From Collinsella ihumii (GTDB taxonomy: Bacteria > Actinomycetota > Coriobacteriia > Coriobacteriales > Coriobacteriaceae): a DNA stretch of 64,000 nt. This document shows positions 43,618 through 52,373 of the stretch, piece by piece. The stretch lies in contig NZ_FCOU01000007.1 of the NCBI RefSeq assembly GCF_900046475.1, positions 124,001-188,000 of the forward strand, read 5' to 3'. Below the pieces are notes generated by a model. It made no database searches, had not been told where the DNA came from, and was given only the letters and a program-made list of their open reading frames with translations. The position numbers and the translations under genes were made by a program. Positions within the stretch are counted from its first letter, which is position 1, and every line of letters starts with the position of its first letter.

Positions 43618-44442
43618 GTGGTGAAGATGGCTGAAGAGAATATGAGCGGCTGCGTCGTGGAAACGCGCGGCGGATCTTCGTGTGACGCGGTCTCCGCCGA
43701 GGGGGTATTCGACGGGGGTTCGTCCGCGAGTTCAGGGTCGGGGTCGACGGTCTATGCGGATCTGCACGTGCCCGTTTCGGGGACACGTGAGCGCGCTGAG
43801 CGCGAGAGCCGGCGCGGTCGCCGCTATGCCCCGCTGCGGCGCGCGGAGGATTGGGACCGGACCCGTGTGGGGTACCGCGTCGTCAAGCGCGCCTTCGACA
43901 TCGTGTTCAGCTTGGCGGTAATCCTCGTCGCGCTCGTACCGTCTGCACTGCTGTGCCTGGCGATCCGTCTCGAGACCCCGGGGTGCCCGCTGTACGGCCA
44001 AAAGCGCGTGGGCAGGATCGGGCCGGACGGCAAGCCCTGCGAGTTCATCATGTGGAAGTTCCGCAGCATGGTGAAGGATGCCGACGCGACGAAGGCGGAC
44101 CTCTTGGAGAAAAACGAGGTCTCCGGCCCCATGTTCAAGATGGCCGATGATCCCCGCGTCACCCGCGCGGGGCGGTTCATCCGCCGGCACTCCATGGCTC
44201 CGGTGATAATAGGGACACCGGGCGACGGGGAGCCGACCAAATCCTTATCGCATCCAGTAAATTCCTCACTTGACCTGCATAAATGCGAGCGTCTCCCGGA
44301 ACCTTTCCTGGTTGCGCAAACCCATTATACCAGCATCCAATTCTTGTCTTTTGCCGTTTTTGGGGCCCCGACGGGCACCTGGGAGCGGCCTTTCTGCGCC
44401 TGCGGAGGGACCTCCCTCCAGGGCCTCAGGGCGGTGGCATAG
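43618..44442 (+). pseudogene. truncated phosphoglycosyl (sugar) transferase
   Basis: The first part is a bacterial sugar transferase that would load the first sugar-phosphate onto undecaprenyl phosphate: a disordered N-terminus, one membrane segment (FDIVFSLAVILVALVPSALLCLA), GQKRVGRIGPDG, WKFRSMVKDAD and KMADDPRVTRAGRFIRRHS. After that Ser (near 44190) the expected LDELPQ...GDMSLVGPRP block is missing and an unrelated 80-codon tail follows, so the catalytic C-terminal part is lost. A minus-strand frame inside the tail (44277-44350) looks transposase-like but I cannot name it. GTG 43618 is favoured by GGGAGG upstream. An intact relative follows. Confidence 0.75.
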
Positions 44443-45264
44443 ATGGCGGACGACGTCATGAAGAAGGCCTCGACCGTTGCAGCCGGGAACGGTCGCGGAG
44501 CCCGGCTCTCGTCCGGCGGCCCGGGCGCGGCATGGCGATGCCACAGCGACGGGGGAGCGTGCGTCGCGGCGGCCGAGGGTTGCGACCCCGAGGTCGTCGC
44601 CGCGGCCGAGGGTTGCGACCCCGAGGTCGTCGCCGCGGCCGAGAGGCTCTCCAGGAACTACGCCTACTGCTTCGTCAAGCGCACCTTTGACATCGCCTTC
44701 AGCCTGTTCGTCCTGGTCTGCTTCTGCTGGCTGTTCGCCATCGTCGCGATCGCCATCAAGCTCGACGACCCGAAGGGCCCGGTCCTCTTCAGGCAGAGGA
44801 GGGTGACCAAGGACGGGCGTGAGTTCACCATGTACAAGTTCCGCAGCATGTGCGCGGACGCGGAGGAGCGCCTCGCCGAGCTCAGGGCACTCAACGAGAA
44901 GACCGGTCCGGTGTTCAAGATGCGCGACGATCCCCGCATCACGCGCGTCGGCCGCCTGCTGCGCCGCGTCTCGCTCGATGAGCTGCCTCAGTTCGCCAAC
45001 GTCCTCAAGGGCGACCTCTCCGTGGTCGGCCCGCGCCCTGCGCTGCCCAGCGAGGTCGCGGAGTACACACCGTACCAGCGTCAGCGCCTATTGGTGAAGG
45101 CGGGCATCACCTGCTACTGGCAGACGCGCAGGAACCGTGACTCCATCACCTTCGACGAGTGGGTCGACCTCGACCTTCTGTATATCAAAAAGTGCAGCCT
45201 CTGGACCGACGTCAAGCTGATCGTCCAGACCGTGGGCTGCGTGCTCACATTCCAAGGGGAGTAG
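44443..45264 (+). CDS. phosphoglycosyl (sugar) transferase
   Basis: A 273-residue monotopic membrane enzyme starting glycan assembly on undecaprenyl phosphate. After an Ala-rich N-terminus with an 11-residue duplication come the membrane segment (FDIAFSLFVLVCFCWLFAIVAIA), RQRRVTKDGREFTMYKFRSM, KMRDDPRITRVGRLLRRVSLDELPQ (split here: the SLDELPQ block is present, unlike in the upstream copy), GDLSVVGPRPALP and the CYWQTRRNRDS end. All blocks of the family are present. It is the probable functional initiator for this locus, replacing the truncated copy before it. Confidence 0.9.
   Translation: MADDVMKKASTVAAGNGRGARLSSGGPGAAWRCHSDGGACVAAAEGCDPEVVAAAEGCDPEVVAAAERLSRNYAYCFVKRTFDIAFSLFVLVCFCWLFAIVAIAIKLDDPKGPVLFRQRRVTKDGREFTMYKFRSMCADAEERLAELRALNEKTGPVFKMRDDPRITRVGRLLRRVSLDELPQFANVLKGDLSVVGPRPALPSEVAEYTPYQRQRLLVKAGITCYWQTRRNRDSITFDEWVDLDLLYIKKCSLWTDVKLIVQTVGCVLTFQGE
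44569..44643 (+). repeat. 33-bp in-frame tandem repeat (2.3 copies)
   Basis: Units 44569-44601 and 44602-44634 are identical and a third starts at 44635. They encode AAEGCDPEVVA twice near the N-terminus of the sugar transferase. Copy number can change without breaking the frame. Confidence 0.9.
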
Positions 45265-45276
45265 GAAGGAATCCTG

Positions 45277-46530
45277 ATGAGAATTGCCGTCGCCGGAACA
45301 GGCTACGTGGGCCTCTCTGTCGCTTTGTTGCTGAGCCAGCATAACGACATTAGGGCGCTGGACATAGTGCCCGAGAAGGTCGAGATGCTGCAGAGGGGCG
45401 TCTCGCCCATCCGGGACGCGGAGATCGAGAGGTTCCTTGAGCATCGGGATGAGATGGGCCTCTCCTTCGAGGCGACCGCGGACGCCGCCGAGGCCTACGG
45501 CGAGGCGGAGTACGTGGTGGTGGCGTGTCCCACGAACTACGACACGGACACCAACTCCTTTGACACCTCGGCCGTCGAGGCAGCGATGGACGCGGCGAGG
45601 GAGGTCAACCCCGACGCTTGGATCGTCGTGAAGTCGACCATCCCGGTGGGCTACACGGAGAGGATCCGCGAGGAGCGGGGAGATAACAAGATCATCTTCT
45701 CCCCGGAGTTCCTGCGCGAGGGGCACGCCCTCTACGACAACCTGCACCCGAGCCGCATCGTGGTGGGCGCGCCGAGGGACGACGCCGATGCCGTCGCGGC
45801 GGCCGAGCGCTTCGCCGCGCTCCTCGAGGAGGGGGCGGCGCCCGAGGAGCGCTCGCGGCGGAACGCCGACGGCACGGCCGGGATCCCGAGGCTCGTGCTC
45901 GGCTGCACCGAGGCCGAGGCGGTGAAGCTCTTCGCCAACACCTACCTGGCGCTGCGCGTCTCCTACTTCAACGAGCTCGATACCTACTGCGCCACCAAGG
46001 GGCTCTCGACCAAGGACGTCATCCGCGGCGTCTCCCTCGACCCGCGCATCGGTGACTTCTACGACAACCCGAGCTTCGGCTACGGCGGCTACTGCCTGCC
46101 CAAGGACACCCGCCAGCTGCTCGCCAACTACCGGGACGTCCCCCAGAACCTCATCCAGGCCATCGTGGACTCCAACTCCACCCGCAAGGACTTCATCGCC
46201 GACGAGGTGCTCAAGCGGGTGAACGGGCTGGTCTACGAGAGCGTCCCCAAGCCCCTGGTGGGCGTGTACCGACTGACCATGAAGAGCGGCTCGGACAACT
46301 TCCGCGCTAGCTCCATCCAGGGGATCATGAAGCGCGTCAAGGCCAAGGGCGTGCCCGTGCTGGTCTACGAGCCCACCTACAGAGGTGATGAGTTCTTCGG
46401 GTCCGAGGTGACCGCCGACCTCGCCTCCTTCAAGTCCCGCGCCGACGTCATCGTCGCCAACCGCTGGTCGGACGATCTCGCTGACGTCGAGGGCAAGGTG
46501 TACACGCGCGACCTGTTCGGGAGGGACTAG
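45277..46530 (+). CDS. ugd: UDP-glucose 6-dehydrogenase
   Basis: A 417-residue NAD-dependent enzyme oxidising UDP-glucose to UDP-glucuronate. The N-terminal motif is [19 protein letters not shown], followed by [19 protein letters not shown] and FSPEFLREG. The catalytic cysteine is in [14 protein letters not shown] (about residue 274). The length and the arrangement of two Rossmann domains are normal for the short UgdA/WbpA type. AGGAAGGA precedes the ATG. The next gene encodes a UDP-glucuronate epimerase-like protein, suggesting the pathway UDP-glucose to UDP-glucuronate to UDP-galacturonate in this locus. Confidence 0.94.
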   Translation: MRIAVAGTGYVGLSVALLLSQHNDIRALDIVPEKVEMLQRGVSPIRDAEIERFLEHRDEMGLSFEATADAAEAYGEAEYVVVACPTNYDTDTNSFDTSAVEAAMDAAREVNPDAWIVVKSTIPVGYTERIREERGDNKIIFSPEFLREGHALYDNLHPSRIVVGAPRDDADAVAAAERFAALLEEGAAPEERSRRNADGTAGIPRLVLGCTEAEAVKLFANTYLALRVSYFNELDTYCATKGLSTKDVIRGVSLDPRIGDFYDNPSFGYGGYCLPKDTRQLLANYRDVPQNLIQAIVDSNSTRKDFIADEVLKRVNGLVYESVPKPLVGVYRLTMKSGSDNFRASSIQGIMKRVKAKGVPVLVYEPTYRGDEFFGSEVTADLASFKSRADVIVANRWSDDLADVEGKVYTRDLFGRD

Positions 46531-46532
46531 CC

Positions 46533-47582
46533 ATGGCAGACTCTCGGAAGGTCCTCGTCACCGGCGCCGCCGGCTTCATCGGCTCGTTCCTGTGCAGGCG
46601 GCTCATAGAGGACGGCGGCGGGGAGGTCACCGGGCTCGACAACGTGAACAGCTACTACGACCCCGGCATCAAGGAGGACAGGCTCCGGATGCTGCGCGAG
46701 GCGGACGCTGAGGGCCGCTTCACCTTCGTGCGGGGCGACCTCGCGGATGCGGCGCTGATTGAGCGGCTCTTCGCCGAGAACGGCTTCGACGTCGTGGTGA
46801 ACCTCGCCGCGCAGGCGGGCGTGCGCTACTCCATCGAGAATCCCAAGGCCTATGTGGACTCCAACCTCGTCGGCTTCTTCAACGTGCTCGAGGCGTGCCG
46901 CCACCATCCCGTGAAGCATTTGGTGTACGCGAGCTCGAGCTCGGTTTACGGCGGCAACAAGAAGGTACCGTTCTCCGAGTCCGACCGAGTCGACTCGCCG
47001 GTGTCTCTCTACGCCGCCACCAAGAAGGCCAACGAGCTCATGGCGGCCGCCTACAGCAAGCTCTACTCCATCCCGGCGACGGGCCTCAGGTTCTTCACGG
47101 TCTACGGCCCCATGGGCAGGCCGGACATGGCCTACTTCAAGTTCGCCGACACCCTGCGCGCGGACGGCACCATCAAGATCTACAACATGGGCGACTGCCA
47201 GCGCGACTTCACCTATGTGGACGACATCGTGGAGGGTGTGGTCCGCGTGATGGCTGCCCCGCCCGAGGTGAGGCCGGGCGCGGACGGCCTGCCCATGGCG
47301 GCGCACCGCGTCTACAACGTCGGCAACTCCAAGCCCGTGCAGCTCCTGGAGTTCGTTAACGTCCTGCAGCGGGTGCTGGTCGAGGAGGGCGTGCTCCCCG
47401 CCGATTACGACTTCGCGGCGCACCGCGAGCTCGTCCCCATGCAGCCGGGTGACGTGCCCGTCACCTATGCGGACACATCTGCGCTCGAGCGCGACTTTGG
47501 TTACAAGCCGTCGACATCCCTGGAGGACGGCCTACGTGCGTTTGCTAAATGGTATGCGTCTTACTATCCTCAGGGGCGGTAA
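46533..47582 (+). CDS. NAD-dependent epimerase (UDP-glucuronate 4-epimerase-like)
   Basis: A 349-residue short-chain dehydrogenase/reductase of the extended class. The NAD motif is VTGAAGFIGSFL, with DNVNSYYDPGIKEDRL typical of UDP-glucuronate epimerases. The catalytic triad is YASSSSVYG (Ser) and YAATKKANE (Tyr-X3-Lys). RFFTVYGPMGRPDMAYFKF also matches this subgroup. It starts three bases after ugd ends, so both are made together, and it should use the ugd product. The stop overlaps the next glycosyltransferase start by one base. Confidence 0.9.
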   Translation: MADSRKVLVTGAAGFIGSFLCRRLIEDGGGEVTGLDNVNSYYDPGIKEDRLRMLREADAEGRFTFVRGDLADAALIERLFAENGFDVVVNLAAQAGVRYSIENPKAYVDSNLVGFFNVLEACRHHPVKHLVYASSSSVYGGNKKVPFSESDRVDSPVSLYAATKKANELMAAAYSKLYSIPATGLRFFTVYGPMGRPDMAYFKFADTLRADGTIKIYNMGDCQRDFTYVDDIVEGVVRVMAAPPEVRPGADGLPMAAHRVYNVGNSKPVQLLEFVNVLQRVLVEEGVLPADYDFAAHRELVPMQPGDVPVTYADTSALERDFGYKPSTSLEDGLRAFAKWYASYYPQGR

Positions 47583-48700
47583 TGCGCATCGCGATGATCG
47601 GCCAGAAGCGCACGGGCTCCCGCGAGGGCGGCGTGGAGGTGGTGGTGACCGAGCTCGCCCGCCGCATGGCGGCGCTCGGCCACAAGGTCACCTGCTATGA
47701 CCGCTCCGGCACTGATGTCAACGGCGAGCCCACTGCGACCGAGCCTTACGAGCTCGACGGCGTCCGCGTGGTGCCTGTGCGCACGATTGATGCCAAGGGC
47801 ATGGCGGCCCTTAGCTCCAGCTTCTTTGCCACGCTTGCCGCAATCAAAGACCACCCGGATGTAATCCACTACCACGCAGAGGGGCCGTGCGTGCCCCTGC
47901 CGCTTGCGCGCCGCGCGGGCGTCCGCACTGTGGCGACCATCCACGGCCTCGACTGGCAGCGCGCCAAGTGGGGGAAGCTCGCCAGCACTTATATCAAACT
48001 GGGTGAGAAGAACGCGGCGCGCCGGGCGGACGAGGTTATCGTGCTCTCGCGTCCCGCGCGGGAGTACTTCCGCGAGACCTACGGGCGGGAGACGTGCCTT
48101 GTCCCCAACGGCATCGAAGCCAAGGAGCTGCGCCCCGCGCGCGTCATCACGGAGTACTGGGGGCTCACCGCGGGCTCGTACGTGCTCTTCCTCGGGCGCA
48201 TCGTGCCCGAGAAGCGCCCGGAGCTCCTGCTGGAGGCATGGCGCAGCCTAGAAACCAATAAGCGTTTGGTAATAGCCGGTGGCTCATCAGACACCTCTGA
48301 GTACCTAGAGCAAGTCAAGATTCTAGCCTCGCAAGATCCGCGCGTCATCATGACCGGCTTTGTGGAGGGCGAGGCGCTCGCGGAGCTCTACAGCAACGCG
48401 TACGCCTACGTGCTGCCCTCCGACGTGGAGGGCATGCCGATGAGCCTCTTGGAGGCCATGGCGTACGGCCGCTGCTGCGTCACGAGCGACATCCCCGAGT
48501 GCGCCGACGTTGTCAATAAAACTGGCGTTACATTCCCATGCGGAAACCTTCGAGCGCTTCGGAAGGCACTTTCTGCTCTAATTTCTGATTCTAGTCGCGT
48601 TGACGCTCTGGGTGGCGCCGCTCGGACCCGCGTCGAAATCGAGTATGGCTGGGATTCTGTAGTTCAAAAGACTCTCGATATATACAGGGAGTTAGTCTAA
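47582..48700 (+). CDS. glycosyltransferase family 4
   Basis: A 372-residue GT-B fold retaining glycosyltransferase. The acceptor-binding N-terminal half has GSREGGVEVVVTELARRM and VIHYHAEGP. The donor-binding half has the FLGRIVPEKRPELLLEAW and PSDVEGMPMSLLEAMAYG motif carrying the E-X7-E pair. It is cytoplasmic and adds one sugar to the lipid-linked repeat unit. The start overlaps the epimerase stop (TAATG) and its stop overlaps the next start the same way. Base composition begins to turn A/T-richer near the 3' end (after about 48.5 kb), hinting at a module boundary. Confidence 0.9.
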   Translation: MRIAMIGQKRTGSREGGVEVVVTELARRMAALGHKVTCYDRSGTDVNGEPTATEPYELDGVRVVPVRTIDAKGMAALSSSFFATLAAIKDHPDVIHYHAEGPCVPLPLARRAGVRTVATIHGLDWQRAKWGKLASTYIKLGEKNAARRADEVIVLSRPAREYFRETYGRETCLVPNGIEAKELRPARVITEYWGLTAGSYVLFLGRIVPEKRPELLLEAWRSLETNKRLVIAGGSSDTSEYLEQVKILASQDPRVIMTGFVEGEALAELYSNAYAYVLPSDVEGMPMSLLEAMAYGRCCVTSDIPECADVVNKTGVTFPCGNLRALRKALSALISDSSRVDALGGAARTRVEIEYGWDSVVQKTLDIYRELV

Positions 48701-49962
48701 TGAAAATTATCCTTGCAAACTATCGATACTACGTCTCCGGTGGTCCGGAGATTTATATGTTCAACGTGAAAAAACTCTTAGAGGATGCGGGCCACACCGT
48801 CATTCCGTTTTCCGTTAGGAGTCCCCTCAACGAGGAAACTCCTTTTTCGAGGTACTTTCCGCACGGCAAGAGCGAGTCAGGCGACGCTTATTTCGACAAT
48901 GTACGGAAGACGCCGCGCAACATTGCCAGATTGCTCTCGTGCGCTTTTTTCAACCGAGAAGCTTACCGGAATCTTAGGCAGCTGGTTCGAGACGAACGTC
49001 CCGATGTCGTTTATGTCCTTCAGCAGATAAACGCGCTATCGCCAAGTGTTTTCAAGGCATGCCATGATGAGGGGGTCCGAGTAATTCATCGACTCTCGGA
49101 TTTCAACATGATGTGTCCGCGATCTGACTTCCTCTGCGACGGGGAGGTGTGCACATCATGCCTCCACGGGGACTACTCCAAGGCTCGTGCTCGAAGATGT
49201 TGTCATGGCTCCCGAGCTACGACAGAGGTACGCGTGGCGTCAATGCGCTTTCATCGATCGGCGCGACTTTTTGACTATGTCGATGCTTTTGTATGCCCTA
49301 CGAGATTTACAGCTGACTTACTCGTGAAATCGGGGATAGATGCTTCGAAAGTCTTTGTTGTTCCGACTTTCACCATTTATGAAAAGCCTGATTACGAGAG
49401 CCGTTTGGCTGATAAGGGATATGCATTGTATCTCGGGCGCATCAGCCCAGAAAAGGGCGTCAATTTCCTTGTTGATGCTGCCGTCTCGAACCCCAATCTT
49501 CATTTCAAGATTACCGGGAAGACTGACGATTCCTACTCTGCGGACTTGAAGCAGAAAGTTAAGGAAGCGGGGGTTGCGGACAGAATCGAATTTGTGGGAT
49601 TCGTCAACGGCACAGAGAAAGAATCTCTTATTACTAACGCGTCTTGCGTCTGTTGCCCATCGACGTGGTTCGAGAACCTTCCCAACGCGGTGCTCGAAGC
49701 GTACGCGCACGGCAAACCCGTTGTTGCTTTCGATATCGGATGCATGCCAGAACTTGTTGTTAACGAGCGGACCGGCTTCATCGTGCCATTAGGGGATGTT
49801 GAAAGACTTGGCGACTCAATAGCAACGCTTTGCGTCAATCAACGTCTTTCTAGCGAGATGGGTGAAGCTGGTAAGAAGCTTTTGATTTCTGAATACTCGC
49901 CTGACTCCCATCTTGCACGACTGCTGGCGGTTCTTGAACCGTCTGGCGCACGAAAGGAATGA
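48700..49962 (+). CDS. glycosyltransferase family 4
   Basis: A 420-residue GT-B transferase. The N-terminus NYRYYVSGGPEIYMFNVKKLL is the usual acceptor-side glycine loop. A cysteine-containing insert (CDGEVCTSCLHGD, about residues 146-158) is found in some polysaccharide GT4 proteins and may bind metal. The C-terminal donor site has YLGRISPEKGVNFLVDA and STWFENLPNAVLEAYAHGKP with the E-X7-E motif. Start overlaps the previous stop by one base. The gene is visibly more A/T-rich than its neighbours upstream. The sugar added is unknown. Confidence 0.9.
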   Translation: MKIILANYRYYVSGGPEIYMFNVKKLLEDAGHTVIPFSVRSPLNEETPFSRYFPHGKSESGDAYFDNVRKTPRNIARLLSCAFFNREAYRNLRQLVRDERPDVVYVLQQINALSPSVFKACHDEGVRVIHRLSDFNMMCPRSDFLCDGEVCTSCLHGDYSKARARRCCHGSRATTEVRVASMRFHRSARLFDYVDAFVCPTRFTADLLVKSGIDASKVFVVPTFTIYEKPDYESRLADKGYALYLGRISPEKGVNFLVDAAVSNPNLHFKITGKTDDSYSADLKQKVKEAGVADRIEFVGFVNGTEKESLITNASCVCCPSTWFENLPNAVLEAYAHGKPVVAFDIGCMPELVVNERTGFIVPLGDVERLGDSIATLCVNQRLSSEMGEAGKKLLISEYSPDSHLARLLAVLEPSGARKE

Positions 49963-49969
49963 TTCCAAC

Positions 49970-51115
49970 ATGGCAGACAAGAAGCTTAACGGCACCGTCA
50001 TCGTCACGTACCGGTGCAACGCGCGGTGCAACATGTGCAACCGCTACAAGGCGCCGAGCAGGCCCGAGGAGGAGCTCTCGCTCGACACGATCAGGAAGCT
50101 CCCGCGCATGTACTTCACCAACATCACGGGAGGGGAGCCCTTCATCCGCACGGACCTCAGGGACATCGTGCGCGAGCTCTACAAGAAGAGCGACCGCATC
50201 GTCATCTCCACGAACGGCTTCTTCACCGACCGCATCATCGATCTCTGCGAGGAGTTTCCGGAGGTCGGCATCCGCGTCTCCATCGAGGGTCTGGAGGACA
50301 CCAACAACGAGATCCGGGGGCTCCCCAACGGCTTCCAGCGCGGGTACCAGACGCTCAAGAAGCTCGTTGAGATGAAGCACCCGGACGTGGGCTTCGGCAT
50401 GACGGTGCAGGACAAAAACGCCAAGGACCTCGTGCCGCTCTACAAGCTCTCAGACGAGCTCGGCATGGAGTTCGCCACGGCGAGCCTGCACAACAGCTTT
50501 TACTTCGTGGAGGCCAAGAACGTCATCCGCGATCGCCCCATGGTGGCCAAGAACTTCGAAGAGCTAGTGAACGATCTGTTGAAGTCCAACAGCCCGAAGA
50601 AGTGGTTCCGCGCCTACTTCAACCACGGGCTCATCAACTATATCTACGGACAGCCGCGTCTTCTGCCTTGCGACATGGCCTTCGACACGTTCTTCATCGA
50701 CCCCTACGGCGACGTGATGCCTTGTAACGGGACCAAGGACAAGGAGGTCATGGGCAATCTCAACCGCCAGTCCTGGGATGAGCTGTGGAACAGCCCCGAG
50801 GCCGAGGCCGTCCGCGCCAAGGTTCGGCACTGCGACCGCAACTGCTGGATGATAGGCAGCGTCTCCCCGGCCATGCACAAGTATATCTGGAGGCCCGCCG
50901 CCTGGGTGATAAAGCACAAGGCGAAGAGCTTATTGGGCATGAAGGCCTACGATATGCACGAGCTAAAAGTGGTGCGCGACTACGAGGAGGGTCGCGTGAC
51001 CAAGGAACAGTTGGACGCGTGCTCGACCTGCGACATGTGCGCCCAGGTGAACGATGGCCTGAGTGCCGCCAGCAAGGCCGATGCGCACGTGTATGAGACG
51101 CATGAGGCGCTGTAG
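49970..51115 (+). CDS. radical SAM/SPASM-like protein in the polysaccharide locus
   Basis: A 381-residue iron-sulfur enzyme. The radical SAM cluster motif is CNARCNMC (about residues 16-23), followed by the SAM-binding GGEP (NITGGEPFIRTDL) and VSIEGLEDTNN. The C-terminal region has further cysteines (LLPCDMAF, DVMPCNGTKD, CDRNCWMIG, CSTCDMCAQ) consistent with SPASM-type auxiliary clusters. Such enzymes modify sugars, peptides or lipids by radical chemistry. Its place between glycosyltransferase and polymerase genes suggests a modification of the polysaccharide or its carrier. ATG 49970 follows GAAAGGA; the target is unknown. Confidence 0.88.
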   Translation: MADKKLNGTVIVTYRCNARCNMCNRYKAPSRPEEELSLDTIRKLPRMYFTNITGGEPFIRTDLRDIVRELYKKSDRIVISTNGFFTDRIIDLCEEFPEVGIRVSIEGLEDTNNEIRGLPNGFQRGYQTLKKLVEMKHPDVGFGMTVQDKNAKDLVPLYKLSDELGMEFATASLHNSFYFVEAKNVIRDRPMVAKNFEELVNDLLKSNSPKKWFRAYFNHGLINYIYGQPRLLPCDMAFDTFFIDPYGDVMPCNGTKDKEVMGNLNRQSWDELWNSPEAEAVRAKVRHCDRNCWMIGSVSPAMHKYIWRPAAWVIKHKAKSLLGMKAYDMHELKVVRDYEEGRVTKEQLDACSTCDMCAQVNDGLSAASKADAHVYETHEAL

Positions 51116-51117
51116 GT

Positions 51118-52373
51118 ATGGTCGATGTTTCGTTGGGGGCGCCTAGGGCGTCACGCCGCTCATCGCTGTTTCTTGAGACCAGCGTGGGGGATCTCGCTCT
51201 GCTATTGTTTCTGAATTTGGCGCTTTTCGGAGAGGCGATCCAGGGCGCGATGGGCTTTTCTTATTGTGATGAGATTGCGACTATTGCCGTGGTATGCGCC
51301 GCCTTTTTTCGATTTCATGCAAGCAAAAACGCTCTTGCCGACGGCATGTCAACTTCGTCCAGACTTGCTCTGGTATGGTTGTTTGTGGTAGTTTCCGCAG
51401 CTTTCCTCGGCAATGCGTTCTGCGGGGTCCATGCATCAACCGCGGCGATTCTGACGGATTTTCTTACTTGCTGCAAATTCCCAATTGCGCTAATTGCCTC
51501 AATCTATGCCTTTGCTTGTTCTGAACGCCTTTCTGCGCTTTTCGAAATCGAGGCGAAGATTCTTCTCGTCGTGATGACGGTGCTTGGAATCGGGAATCTG
51601 TTTTTCGATTTCGGTATGGGATCGGAGGCTCGGTTTGGCATCAGGGCTTCTTTTACTTTTGTGTTCGATCATCCGACATACCTTGTATTTTGCGCCGCCG
51701 GGCTTACGGCGTTCCTCATGAAGGATAGGGAGCGCAATATGCCTTTTATTGTCATGGGCATGCTTGTTGTTTTGCTGTCGCTGCGGTCAAAGGGCTTTGC
51801 ATTTGCGGCAGTCTGTCTCCTGTTGCTCTTGACCTTTGGCAAGAGCAACAGGCTTTCGGTGGTGCATATTGCGCTGGGGCTGGCAGCCGTAGCACTTATC
51901 GGCATGGATCAGTACATCAACTATTACCAATCCGCAGGATACGCAAGAGGCGAGCTGGCTCGCCAGGCGATTGCCGTCGCAAACGATTATTTCCCGCTCG
52001 GGACTGGCTTCGCGACGTATGGGTCCGCCGTCACCGCTCAGATCGATAATTACTCGCCGCTTTATTACGCGTACGGACTTTCTACTGTTTGGGGTCTTGC
52101 CCCTGGGGCAGCATCGTTTTTGAGTGACACTTTTTGGCCTACGGTCTTGGCGCAGTTCGGTTATTTCGGGTTGGTTGCCTTTGCCGCTCTTTTAATTGCT
52201 CTGTTCGTCATGTGCTATAAGGCAGGGGGGGGTCTCGCCTCCCAGTCATTTGCATTTTTGCCTATCTCCTCATCTCAAGCACGTCTGAGAGCTCGTTCTT
52301 TAATCCGAGCGCTGCCTATCTTGCAATGTGCGCTGGGCTTGCGATTTGCCCCGCTGGGGAGCGACGCTCATGA
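51118..52373 (+). CDS. Wzy-like O-antigen/polysaccharide polymerase, out of frame at a poly-G tract
   Basis: A multi-membrane-spanning protein with about ten hydrophobic segments and the loop between late helices typical of Wzy/O-antigen ligase proteins (FPLGTGFATYGSAVTA). The frame continues normally to residue 369. At an 8-G run (52225-52232) it shifts into an unrelated tail ending at 52446. Reading with 6 or 9 G instead continues with SRLPVICIFAYLLISSTSES, NPSAAYLAMCAGLAI and stops at TGA 52371-52373, which overlaps the next start (ATGA). The coordinates given are for the in-phase protein (about 418 residues). As sequenced the C-terminus is replaced, so activity is doubtful. Confidence 0.8.
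52225..52232 (+). repeat. poly-G tract (8 G) inside the first polymerase gene
   Basis: Eight G; 6 or 9 would keep the natural C-terminus in frame. Candidate slipped-strand switch. Confidence 0.9.
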
